From Zygnema cylindricum (taxonomy: Eukaryota; Streptophyta; Zygnematophyceae; Zygnematales; Zygnemataceae): 64,000 bases of DNA. Both the position numbers and the translations under genes were made by a program. Shown in pieces: positions 20,760-31,354 of the stretch. The DNA lies in contig JBBHKE010001664.1 of NCBI GenBank assembly GCA_037447655.1, positions 62,001 through 126,000 on the forward strand. The letters run 5' to 3'. Below the pieces are notes generated by a model. It was not told the origin of the DNA, searched no databases, and saw only the letters and a list, made by a program, of their open reading frames with translations. The stretch's first letter is position 1, and each line of letters starts with the position of its first letter.

Positions 20760-21912
20760 TAGGAAACTGGAAACAACTGTAATACCATATCGGACCACTG
20801 TTGTCACTTTCTGGTTAAACAATTCGAACGCTGTTTAAACGGATGTTTGAACAATGAGGCTGTCAGATAGTGTAAACGATTGAGTACTGAACAAAATTTC
20901 TTCTTAATGTTACCAGCTAGGTTATACTTTGTGGGATTCTATATGTTCTTTCATCTTGATGTCCACCAATACTGAAAAAGTCTATTCCTTAATTACTACA
21001 CTATTGGGTTTTTCAGTTTGTATCCAAAAAAAGTAATAAAAGTGGAAAAACACTTTCACGTTTTATTACTACATTTTATTTCTCAAGATTTGTGCTTAGG
21101 TCCAATGTTACAGAGACCATATGTGACTATGAGACAACAAAAGTGCTAAAAATATTACGAGGAGACATATTATGGGTTACTTGCTATATTCAGGACATTA
21201 AGGATACTTTAAAAAGGATTAAGCCAATTATGTTTGGCTGATAGCTGGAAATATTTAAGCCCACACTATTACCGGTGGACAGTATAGACGAAAAACTGTT
21301 AATTTTGTATATGTGGAAAAACGGAAAGAAAAGACAAAGAGTACCAGCCAAAAATACAGATTCATTTCACAAGAAGGAAAACTCCTACTGAATCAACAAA
21401 CAAACAAGAAACAGTGTCGAAAATCATTGCACAAGCCAGCCAGAGACAAAAAAAAAAAAAAAGACAATACAAAGGACAAGGTAGAACTGGAAGCAGAAAA
21501 ACTTCTTAACTCAAAGCCAAAAAATAAAAAAGCATTCGTTCCTTCATCAGGAAAGCTCTCAATTTTCTCCTCGCTTCTCAAAAGGACTATCTTTCTGTTA
21601 ACTGATCCTGTTTGTAAAATAAAATCCCACATAAAAAGTCAACATATATAGCAAAGTAGACCTCAATAAACCATAAAAGGAGTTGACAAACACTATTGAC
21701 TATGAGCAAAAACTGTGCACACCCAAAAAGTGTCTTTTCTAATTGATTTTGTTTACATTATCTTTCAAGTTTACAAGTCAACTGGAAACTCAATATAGTT
21801 TTAAAAATCATCAAATGAGGACAAAATAGTTCTTCAAGAATCCAGAAGCTCACCGTTTTCGAAAAGACAAAGGGCGATCAGGAGGATTTTGCTTGATTGT
21901 GGCCGTCATTTT
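20760..21912. other. AT-rich stretch without a recognised gene
   Basis: A 112-codon Lys-rich plus frame (21313-21651) has no recognisable domain and sits in A-rich DNA. I do not call it a gene. Confidence 0.35.
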
Positions 21913-22988
21913 AAGGAGAGGGAGAGGGAAAGGGAGAGGGAAAGGGAGAGGGAGAGGGAGAGGGAGAGGGAGAGGAAGAGGGGGAGGGGGAGGGGGGAGA
22001 GAGGGAGAGGGAAAGGGAGAGGGAGAGGGAGAGGGAGAGGGAGAGGGAGAGAGAGAGGGAGAGGGAGAGGGAGAGGGAGAGGGAGAGGGAGAGGAAGAGG
22101 GGGAGGGGGAGGGGGGGGAGAGGGAGAGGGAGAGGGAGAGGGAAAGGGAGAGGGAGAGGGAGAGGGAGAGGAAGAGGGGGAGGGGGAGGGGGGGGAGAGG
22201 GAGAGGGAGAGGGAGAGGGAGAGGGGGAGGGGGGGGAGAGGGAGAGGGAGAGGGAGAGGGAGAGGGAGAGGGAGAGGGAGAAGGAGAGGGAGAGAGAGAG
22301 GGAGAGGGGGAGGGAGAGGGAGAGGGAGAAGGAGAGGGAGAGGGAGAGGGAGAGGGAGAGGGAGAGGGAGAGGGAGAGGGAGAGGGAGAGGGGGAGGGGG
22401 GGGAGAGGGAGAGGGAGAGGGAGAGGGAGAGGGAGAGAGAGAGAGAGGGAGAGGGAGAGGGAGAGGGAGAGGGAGAGGGAGAGGGAGAGGGAGAGGGAGA
22501 GGGAGAGGGAGAGGGAGAGGGAGAGGGAGAGGGAGAGAGAGAGGGGGAGGGAGAAGGAGAGGGAGAGGAAGAGGGGGAGGGGGAGGGGGGGGAGAGGGAG
22601 AGGGAGAGGGAGAGGGAGAGGGAGAGGAAGAGGGGGAGGGAGAGGGAGAGGGAGAGGAAGAGGGGGAGGGGAGGGGGGGAGGGGGGGAGAGAGGGAGGAG
22701 GAAGAGGGAGAGGGGGAGGGGGAGGAGGAGAGAGAGGGAGAGGGAGAGGGAGAGGGAGAGGAAGAGGGAAAGGGAGAGGGAGAGGGAGAGAAAGAGGGAG
22801 AGGAGAGGTAGAAGGATATGGAGAAGGAGAACAAGAACGACAAGGGGAAGATGGGTAGGAATAGGGAGAGAGAATTGGAGAGGGAGAAGGAAATGGAGAA
22901 GGAGAAGGATAATGAGAAGGAGAAGGAGAAGGAGAGCGAGAACGAGAAGGAGAAGAAGAAGAAGGAGAAGCAGGAGAGGGAGAGGGGG
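21913..22988 (+). repeat. Giant (GGGAGA)n homopurine satellite
   Basis: From 21913 to 22808 the plus strand contains only A and G (896 bases), mostly GGGAGA units with GGGGGAGG interruptions. GGAGAA-type repeats with a few pyrimidines continue to 22988. Long frames on both strands (up to 400 codons of Arg/Gly/Glu or Ser/Pro/Leu) are translations of this repeat, not proteins. Confidence 0.95.
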
Positions 22989-22989
22989 G

Positions 22990-24870
22990 GGGGAGCGGTA
23001 GCAGGTAGGCGAGAGAAACTCCAGCAGTAGAGTCGCTTCCCCCTCCGTGCTAGACCAACAGTTCAAACAAACAAAAAGTCGCGGTAAAAACGAGACTTTA
23101 AATCCCAACGGCTTGGGCCTTAGTCAACGCACGACTTATTTCCAATCATTGTAGGATTCACATCCGTAAGATTACCATCTGGACGGTCCAAAACTGCGCA
23201 ATCATTGCAAACGGTTATGAATCGACCCAAAAAGTTTCCCCAGAGACAAAGAATTTAAAGTCAGCCTTAGTTCACCAATTTGCAGCTAGGGAGAGTATCG
23301 CATCTCGAATTCGTCACGTCACGTTTCCTGGTAAGTAGTGGGACAGAAGTAGCCACGTCATTGGCACGCATTGTGTCTTTATTCTAAGTCATTTCTTTCT
23401 TCGTTTTGTCGCTTCGAAGTCCTTAAAGCGCACATGGTATGGCAGATGACAGGTCGAATATATATCGCGTCGCGCCGTCCAAATCTTCCATTGACCGTCA
23501 GATGCGCGCGTGTCGAGTGCGCGAGGGAGGTCCGGAAGGCTCGGCGGTATTTGAAACAATGTAGACGATTCTTGGAAGCATCGATATAAACGAGCTTGAT
23601 AGGCGTCGGATGAAATCTAGGTGCCATCGGACGGTCGTAAATTGTCGCGACATTTATTGACTCATATCCGCGCCGACAATTTGCGGCAGCAAGCGGACTT
23701 GTGAGTTGCGATTCTCCCAGTCTCAAGTTTTGACTGCAAGCAATCATGCGTTTGAACTTTGAAGTGACAGTGTACGGATGATACGGTTTGTTCGAAGACT
23801 GAAAACGTGTCAGGACCCACAGTTTGTTCGCAGGCTGGAATCGTGTCCGTACAAAGTTAACTTCCGACGTTGTTTTCGAAGGGCCTTTGAGCTTTTTGGG
23901 GTTCTTTTACTTTTCAAGGTCGACTGGGATGACTTAAAAAAAAAAAAGACACGCTGAAGCTTTGTGACTGCCATAGCCGTAGAAATCGCGTGATCCTATT
24001 ATTTCCATACGCGTGTCATTTACAAAGTGAAGAAAAGATTCATTTAAACAATAACTGCCCGTGAAAACTTGAGAAACAACTTTAGTCGTCACAAAATGGA
24101 CGCGGATTCGTCAAAAGTTGGGAGTTAGGTTTTGAGCCGCTTGAAAGTTGAAACCATAGAATACGCGTACAAAAAATATATCGAATATTTTTGTTCTTCC
24201 CGGTAATTTTTTTCACTTTGTTGTTGTTTGCCAAATGTTTGACCCCGGTCACCAAAATGTATTACAGAGCAATACCGTACGGCGTTTCGATTTTTCATCT
24301 GACCGCATCGCGCTCCGTCGCTTGTATCGTGCCACGTGTCATGTTTTCCCGTCTTAGTGTAATTATTGTGCCCGCTACTCTTATTGACTCGAACAGAAAA
24401 ACAAGCATATCCGACAAACTGCGAAGCGACCTGGCGGCCAGAACTAAAGTACACTATGCTGGAGAGTACGGACGGATATACCAATATCTCAGCACGATCG
24501 AGCTATCCAATAAAAATGCCGGATCTATATGTCGTTTATTGCCTGAAACAAGGGCATCCGACCTTTTTTACACGTGTGAGTACAGCTCCACGCCAAACAG
24601 TCCGTTTAGACTAAAAGCCGGAATTTATTTTTCCATATTTTTTAACAAAATCCCCCCTCCCCTCCTGTAGTATTTCCAGCTTATTTCGACGGTCCAATGG
24701 GAAGCGAGTGCTTCCTGCTCTTCAAATTCGTTTGGTTAGATAACGACAATACAGTACATCGAACCATTCGAATGTCCACGTCACCACATCTGATAAATCA
24801 GGTGCCCCTCACAAAAAGATATCCTGAAGATAATATACATCTACGTGGTGTAACATTTTTTTTATTTTTC
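22990..24870. other. Intergenic stretch without a recognised gene
   Basis: Overlapping frames at 24125-24670 (119 codons minus, 159 plus) lack motifs. GTAC-containing words are common. No transposon ends that I can pair. Confidence 0.4.
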
Positions 24871-24872
24871 CA

Positions 24873-25302
24873 CTTAGGATGCTTCTCTATGTGCCAAATT
24901 AAGGGTTTTTTTCTGACGTTTTCTTGTAAAACATAGAGCCGTACCGCGTAAGTTGCAACCATACAGAAAATTAGAAAAAAGGAGAAGTACATTTTGCGTC
25001 ATCATCGAATTTAATATGTACTACATGTTGTCGTTTTGTGTTCTTCGACCCACGGCCACGCCAAAAAAACGTCATCTTCAAACTTTTCTTTAAATCACAC
25101 GGCCGATGTGTTTTAAAACAAAGTTTTCCGAAAAAGAAATAAAAACAAGTCTTTGCACGTGTAATTTTTTTTTTCATAAATTTCAAACAAATTCAAGAGA
25201 CAGTGAAAGGTACACTATTTGTTATGTTTTGTCCGTTTGGCTCCATGAAAGTACACAATTTGTTTTGTTTTCCATTACGAATTTTTCCATTCTAGGGGTG
25301 TA
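24873..25302 (-). repeat. R1: copy of unclassified dispersed repeat family R (inverted)
   Basis: The reverse complement matches the right-hand two thirds of R2 (27013-27735) and R3 (62285-63060): the blocks 'gacgcaaaatgtac', 'acgtttttttggcgtggccg', 'tttaaaacac..cgatgtgtttt' and 'gtacactttcatgg' follow in the same order. There is no coding sequence and no paired termini. Confidence 0.65.
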
Positions 25303-25433
25303 AAAATTCCGATGGCATTTGACGAAATCGTGAGAAATCTCTGAGGGCGCCCGAGCAAGTCGCACACGCCGCCTCTCTCACGCAACCTCGCATGTCTACA
25401 AATGTCACGCAAGGTTATGCGACATTCAAAACA

Positions 25434-25719
25434 TAGTTCAAAAGTAGGTGAGAGTAGGTCCATACAATATGCCTATCGTATGTAAAACATACAATATGAC
25501 CTGAAGATCCATATTGTATGGGTCGCAACATGAAAAAAAATAGTAACATGGTTGAGTTGCACATTGATCGATAGAGAATTAAACATCATGTCTAAATTTT
25601 GAAAAACATTCGGGCAAAAAAAAAATCTGTGAGTTGGTGTTTTTTATTTAAACCGTCAGATTTGGAAGATCGGACGGTCATTGATCAAAGTAGCGATCTA
25701 AGAAAATCACATAAAAAAG
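25434..25719 (+). mobile_element. U4: truncated MULE-like element
   Basis: Starts TAGTTCAAAAGTAGGTG, the terminal repeat of U1-U3, and continues with the same interior ('gttgagttgcacattgatcg', 'ccgtcagatttggaagatcg'). At 25720 it runs into a reversed Copia LTR at the same base as U3 does at 29202, so U4 is a duplicate of U3. The far end is missing. Confidence 0.7.
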
Positions 25720-26095
25720 TGCAATTATGAGACCTCCATAGGTCCTCAGAGTGGGCAGCTTACACGAAGCCCTTAGAATAACCCTGGCCCCTTTGAGTTT
25801 CAATAAGAATAAATGCCAACCTGGCTGACAAAAACCCTAACCAGCTTTATCCCCTTGAAGAGAAGGCTCTCTTGAGCAGATAGCAAAAAGAATCGCAAAA
25901 TTTGCTCCCCTTTAGCATTAAGTTATCAAGGGTCAAAGTTGACCTTTTGTACAGGAGCTCTCTGGGAGAGAGGTGGCTACCTACCAATTTTTCTAAGTCC
26001 CTAAATCCCTCTCTAAACCCTCTAACACTAGAGTACGGCACGAATCAGAATATAGTGTCGCACAGAAAGGTAGAGGTGTCAGAGTACTTTCTGTA
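25720..26095 (-). mobile_element. Truncated Copia LTR (3' part), reversed, in U4
   Basis: 376 bp beginning TGCAATTATGAGACC equal the first 374 bp of the solo LTR at 29202-30251 with only a few differences, then stop at 'ctttctgta'. On the minus strand this is the U5 end of a half-tRNA family LTR. Confidence 0.75.
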
Positions 26096-27012
26096 TGTAC
26101 CGTTAGTACCTCAAAAACCCTAATTACTACTTTCCAAAAACCTAATTAGTGGAACACTATTTTTTATTACACTAAACTACAAAACAATGTTTATTCAGAT
26201 ATTTTTAGATATCGAACTGTACACAAAACGTTCCAAATGCTTAGTCAGCGGTACTCGCTAAAGTCGAGCCAATTGTGGTCGTGTAGTACGAAGCACGTGA
26301 GTGCTTCGTCACTTATGGCCCCACGTGAATCACGCTTGTGGTCCCTCGTGAATCACGCTTGTGGTCCTAGGTAAATTGTGTCCGTTGGAACAAATTCAAT
26401 CGACGATTTTACCGTCGAACCGTACCATATATTTCTGGAATACCCGGTTTATATCCCGTTCGTTTGAACCTATGAATCTAATCGTCAACTGCGTGACGTG
26501 TGTGTCTGAGTGTCGACGCCACTCCATAATACCTGCATACGATTTCTTGCCGACGAGTGTCTATGTAAAAGTAAAATATACTATATTGTATTTTTGCTGC
26601 TATAACACTAATTATGGTAAGTATTACAACATATTACTTACAAAATATTCTAAATTATTTTAACCCTATCTACTGAAATAAAGATTTCTAAATTACAACA
26701 TATACTTTTATTTTGTACATTTCGTGAGTAATGGCTAGTACATTGCAGTACAATAAAGTACAGTAATATACTATATTGTCCTGTAGCGTTGTTGTAGTTA
26801 TCGCGAAATATGCATCCACTCTTAGATTTAAGGTGTGTGGTTGCTTTTCCGGGATTTTTAGTTGTTAACATGTACAAAAAACATTCACTTTCACACGTGT
26901 CACCTGCAACACCGCATTCCGTACAACGTCTACTGGCGGAAAAATATCCGTTAAAGTTAGAGTATGTCCCCATGTATTTCTAACATAGCGAACTTACTTT
27001 ATATTTTAGTGC
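26096..27012. other. Intergenic stretch with a small tandem repeat
   Basis: A 21-bp unit CGTGAATCACGCTTGTGGTCC occurs twice (26324-26344, 26347-26367). A minus-strand frame (26650-26973) holds a Cys cluster CTECGVAGDTCESEC that could be an old zinc-binding exon, but nothing else supports it. Confidence 0.35.
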
Positions 27013-27735
27013 GAATCCGTTGGACCCGATTTTCAAGTGTCCCTATGTGTAAGAATGAAATCGTAACTTACGTTTGTGACAATTGTATACGTTGATAATA
27101 CCTGTGACGGTTGTCAACATCTACATTTTGTGTTGTCCCACGTTATTTTTTGGGACTGCTTGTGACGTCGCATGTCTTACTGTGACATTGTAGATGTACC
27201 ACATTCTAGCCCGTGCAGTTTCATGCTTGAAGAAGATGCGCCTCACCTTCGCGTCTCCTGTCCGGTCGACATGAAATGACAACAAAATTTTGAGACCCCT
27301 GCGAAAAAAAAATCCGTATTGAACTAGAAAGGACAAAACCAAACGAATTGTGTACTTTTCTTCGTCGTATCGAACGCAAACAAACAAAACATAACGAATT
27401 TTGTAATTTTCTTTGTCCTTGGAAATCGTATGAAAATTTTCAAAAATTACGGCACTCGCGAATATATGTTCGTATTTATTTATCGGAAACACATAGTTTT
27501 AAAACACATCGTGCATGTGTTTTAAACATAAGTTTAAAGATGGCGTTTTTTGTTATGGAAGTGGGACGAAAAACACAAAACGACAAATTTTCGTACATCC
27601 TAAGTTCGAGGATGATGCAAATTGTACTCTATAAATTTGCAATTCCTTTGTATGTTTGCAACTTAGGCAGTACAGCGCAAAGTTTTACAGAAAAAACGAC
27701 AGAAAAAAACCTTTACTTATGCACATAAGGACATA
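27013..27735 (+). repeat. R2: full-length-looking copy of repeat family R
   Basis: Colinear with R3 over about 720 bp: 'gtgtccctatgtgtaa', 'gtgacaattgtatacgt', 'gtgacggttgtcaac', 'acataacgaat', the palindrome TTTAAAACACAT...ATGTGTTTTAAA and the end 'gacagaaaaaaacc'. It has a 126-codon frame that is not conserved in R3, so it is probably non-coding. Superfamily unknown. Confidence 0.7.
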
Positions 27736-27849
27736 CCCTAGTCACTTGGAAAAAAAAAACAAATTGGTTGATATCCGCCCCTCCAAGAGAGGTTCAACCC
27801 TCAACCCTTTACAGCCCTGAAACTATATACCGTACAGTATAGTACAATA

Positions 27850-28461
27850 CACCGCAAATCGTAATTAGAGTTAAAAAAAATAGAGTAAAAAAACAAAAAA
27901 AACAATTAGAGTTATGAACGCTAATTTGTGTGATATAACTTTTCACTGAGGAAGTTTACTCTAATTTATTTAAGTACTCTCTATTGGGTTATGTCGGCAA
28001 TATTTATCCGCGCTGAAGTTATGAATACTAAAATACGTAGATGTACAAAATCTGTTAGTCCGTATAGTTTTGACGTCATTATGACATTAGTACTATTTGT
28101 CGCGCTGAATGTCACTTAATGTTCACATTGACGACGATGTTGTCGACGGACAAGAGTTATGCAAGCGACTTTTTTTCGATGTGATTGATTTTTTGTTTAA
28201 TGCGTTTTCACGTGCAAACGTTATTATATTAAATCACTATTTGTACCTTTTTACTTATAAAAGTACAATCCTGTACGGTCGGACATCGTTGGTACTCCAC
28301 ACTATTTAAAATGAGCCTATATTAGAATGTTTTACGCTAATTAAATTTTACCTTAAATAGTATAATAAAAAAATTAGAATCATTTACTCTATTTAAGGTG
28401 ATAGAGTCAAAATATAGGGCTACCGAATTAGCGTTATTTACTCTAATTACGATTCACGGTG
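27850..28461. mobile_element. TA-flanked MITE (long class), 612 bp
   Basis: CACCGCAAATCGTAATTAGAG at the left (20 bases shared) and inverted CTCTAATTACGATTCACGGTG at the right, with TA flanks. The flank is also near-palindromic (TATAGTAC). It shares an interior 'tccacactattta' block with 42173-42711. Confidence 0.75.
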
Positions 28462-28915
28462 TACAGTACTATATACAATGGGAATTGATCTTGGCAGTGA
28501 CTGTTTTGGTTGCGCACAGTCACTTACCTCATTTTGTCAAAAATGGTACGTTCAAAGTACACATTAGTACAAGTAAAGTACTGTTGCGTCTAGATTTGAC
28601 GGTCAATCGGTTGGACAGCGTTAACTTCAAAATATTGTTTCAACCGCTTAAACTTTTGTTTCGCTTGCGAACGTCGACCGTCATAAAATAATCAACAATT
28701 CACACGGCCGGCGAACGTTTACGGTAACAAACCTGCGGCAACCACATGTAAATACCACATGTAAATAAAAGTATTGCAGATAGTCACTTTTTGTCGTTTC
28801 GTGAGCTCCACGGTGAAAGCACGTTAGATATTAACTAAGCCGCCAAATTGAAATCTAGTCGTCTAAGCGTTACATTGAACTTAGACGCAAAATGAAACGA
28901 AACCTCTTTAAACCG
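28462..28915. other. Spacer, nothing recognised
   Basis: A 97-codon frame runs across the MITE edge here and has no motif. 'accacatgtaaat' is tandemly doubled at 28741-28767. Confidence 0.35.
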
Positions 28916-30586
28916 TAGTTCAAAAGTAGGAGAAAGTACGCCCATACAATATGCCTATTGTACGCAAAATATACAATATGACCTTAAGACCCATATTGTA
29001 TTGGTCGCAAAATGAAAAAAAATAGTAACATGGTTGAGTTGCACATTGATCGATAGAGAATTAAACATCATGTCTAAATTTTGAAAAACATTCGGGCAAA
29101 AAAAAAATCTGTGAGTTGGTGTTTTTTATTTAAACCGTCAGATTTGGAAGATCGGACGGTCATTGATCAAAGTAGCGATCTAAGAAAATCACATAAAAAA
29201 GTGCAATTATGAGACCTCCATAGGTCCTCAGAGTGGGCAGCTTACACGAAGCCCTTAGAATAACCCTGGCCCCTTTGAGTTTCAATAAGAATAAATGCCA
29301 CCCTGGCTGACAAAAACCCTAACCAGCTTTATCCCCTTGAAGAGAAGGCTCTCTTGAGCAGATAGCAAAAAGAATCGCAAAATTTGCTCCCTTTAGCATT
29401 AAGTTATCAAGGGTCAAAGTTGACCTTTTGTACAGGAGCTCTCTGGGAGAGAGGTGGCTACCTACCAATTTTTCTAAGTCCTAAATCCCTCTCTAAACCC
29501 TCTAACACTAGAGTACGGCACGAATCAGAATATAGTGTCGCACAGAAAGGTAGAGGTGTCAGAGTACTTTCTGTAAGACCATCGTACGGCATGGCCAAAA
29601 TGACGAGGCTTGCCATATCCGAATTCATTCCAATATTCACCATAGATGCCGCAAGCAAATGACGTTATGCCACGTGTCTTTTGACTCGGCGATGACCGAA
29701 AACCCCAAAATGCTCATTCCGCGATATCGGCACCTACCGTGACCGTTAGATCTAGTCCGACTTTTAATTCTAGCCGTTGAAAAATAGATGCGCGGTATTT
29801 GATTCATCGTCGAAACAAATGCGCGGTACTTGTTTCAAGATGTACCATAAACCGTACTGTATCTATGTGCTAAATTTTTTTTGTCCCGTTAAATGAATTC
29901 GCCTACATGTAAACCTTTAAGTATTTATCGGACCATATATATCTCAACACTAGTCGTAGTCTATAGGATAAAGCTAACGACTACAGTTGACTTTGACGTA
30001 CGGTAGGTACCAAGATAAAATCCTAGGTCCGTCAAGTATCTTTTTGGTAAACCTACCAGAAACTACTGCTTGTCTCTCTCTCTGGTCAGTACAGGCAGCC
30101 ATGGCTCTAGCTTCCTCTCTAACCTTCATTGACTGCGACAGGTGTGAAAGTTAGAGAGAGGAGTTAGAGGCAAACTGCCTCTACTTCTTTTCTGCATTTT
30201 ATTTTACATGTTCAGACCTAGAAAATACTAAGGGAACTATTAATTTCTACAAAAAGCCCATAACACTACTTACGATAGGACTATCTATCATATTAGCGTC
30301 TGCAATTTTGAAGACCACACTAAATAAAGCCTCAAATTGACCAACCAGGCAGTATGGAACGATAAAAAAAATATTCCACAATTCGGAATGTCATCCTACG
30401 TCGTGTCAATTTGTTAAAAAAAATCGTCGGTGGCGTGCGTTGTATGATGATCATACGTCATATTCGTACGTTCGTACAAGAGTGTGCACGACGCACACAC
30501 ATACAATATGCCTACTCTATGCAAGTTTTGTGTCAATTTTTGTGCACCTACCAAAGGCCTACCATAAAAACGCCTACTTTTGAGCT
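28916..30586 (+). mobile_element. U3: MULE-like element carrying a solo LTR
   Basis: The left terminus TAGTTCAAAAGTAGGAG and right terminus (inverted) TAGCTCAAAAGTAGGCG pair as in U1 and U2. The interior on both sides of the solo LTR (29202-30251) matches U1: '...aagtagcgatctaag' on the left and 'agcccataacac.acttacgataggac' on the right. No transposase. A target duplication of U3 itself is not evident. Confidence 0.75.
29202..30251 (-). mobile_element. Solo LTR of the half-tRNA Copia family, 1050 bp, 5-bp target duplication
   Basis: Reversed LTR with ends TGCAATTATG...AATTTCTACA, flanked by AAAAG on both sides (29197-29201 and 30252-30256). On the minus strand it begins TGTAGAAATTAATAG like the F LTR. 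A solo LTR forms when the two LTRs of an element recombine. The empty site can be seen in U1 near 41845-41857. Confidence 0.85.
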
Positions 30587-30677
30587 ATGGTTCAAAGCAT
30601 TTTTTTACAGTTTGGTGCGTCATCACAGATTGTACACTGTCGATAGCCGTCACGAACATTGTCGACGTTACAATCAT

Positions 30678-30756
30678 TGTTGAAATGTATGTATTTTCAA
30701 GGTCTGAATAAAGGGAAAATTAATAAAGAGGAAGTCAGCAAAGGCAGCCTGCCTCT
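30678..30756 (+). mobile_element. LTR H, 5' fragment (79 bp)
   Basis: TGTTGAAATGTATGTATTTTC and the 'ggcagcctgcctct' block match the start of the C and Copia-1 LTRs. It is cut at 30756 by insertion of element B. The other surviving end of H is probably 35903-36037. Confidence 0.65.
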
Positions 30757-31316
30757 TGTTAGGATATTGTACTGAGCACTTACTTAGCGAAGAGATACTC
30801 TCGTAGCTAAAGTAGCGACGACTAGTGACGAAAGTAGTCTCATCGCTAGATATTTAAAGTGACGTAGAAGTTAGCGACGAAGTAGTTTCGTTGATGGATA
30901 TTTGAAGTGACGTAGAAAACGTTTGTTCGTTTTGTTTCACGCAAGTTATGGTTGTACCGTGGAAATTATTTGTTCGTTTTGGTTCATGTAAAGTCTAGTC
31001 GTACCGTGTAGTTCAAGTCGGTTCACGGTTGACCTTTTCTAGTATTACCGTGTTGTTCAAACCGGTTTGCAGTTTTTGGTCGTATGTTTCGGCGCGTTGA
31101 CTCTTACATGTTTTAGTTGTTTACATATATATATACTTGTTGGGACTTAGTGGTTTATCTATCTTTTGGAGGCGCAGCTTGTTAAGGAGGCGTAGAAAGG
31201 TCAAAAGTAAAAGGAAGGAAGAAAAGGAGTTGTATTTGCATTGTGCTTAGTACATTGAATGTTTTTGGAGGAACACCATTGTTGTGTGTGTATTGTATTT
31301 GGTTTGTAATCTTTCA
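30757..31316 (+). mobile_element. 5' LTR of element B (560 bp)
   Basis: Runs from TGTTAGGATATTG to CTTTCA, immediately before the primer site. A TATATATATA segment at about 31123-31134 is a likely TATA box. Direct repeats of 'gttcgttttg.ttca' and 'gtagttcaa..cggtt' lie in the middle. With no 3' LTR present, the left boundary rests on the TG start and on the break in LTR H. Confidence 0.65.
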
Positions 31317-31318
31317 AT

Positions 31319-31330
31319 TGGTATCGGAGC
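31319..31330 (+). other. Primer-binding site of element B (tRNA 3'-end type)
   Basis: TGGTATCGGAGC differs by one base from TGGTATCAGAGC, the usual plant Copia site complementary to the 3' end of initiator tRNA-Met. Confidence 0.8.
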
Positions 31331-31354
31331 GGGTTATTGGCAACACTTGCTAGT

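Noticed and set aside
21889-23108. Four long ORFs (up to 400 codons) on both strands
   Set aside because: They are translations of the GGGAGA homopurine repeat and consist only of Arg/Gly/Glu or Ser/Pro/Leu runs. A microsatellite lacking pyrimidines cannot form stops.
28906-30596. 9-bp target duplication for U3
   Set aside because: The flanks CTTTAAACCG and TGGTTCAAAG match only as inverted, not direct, repeats.
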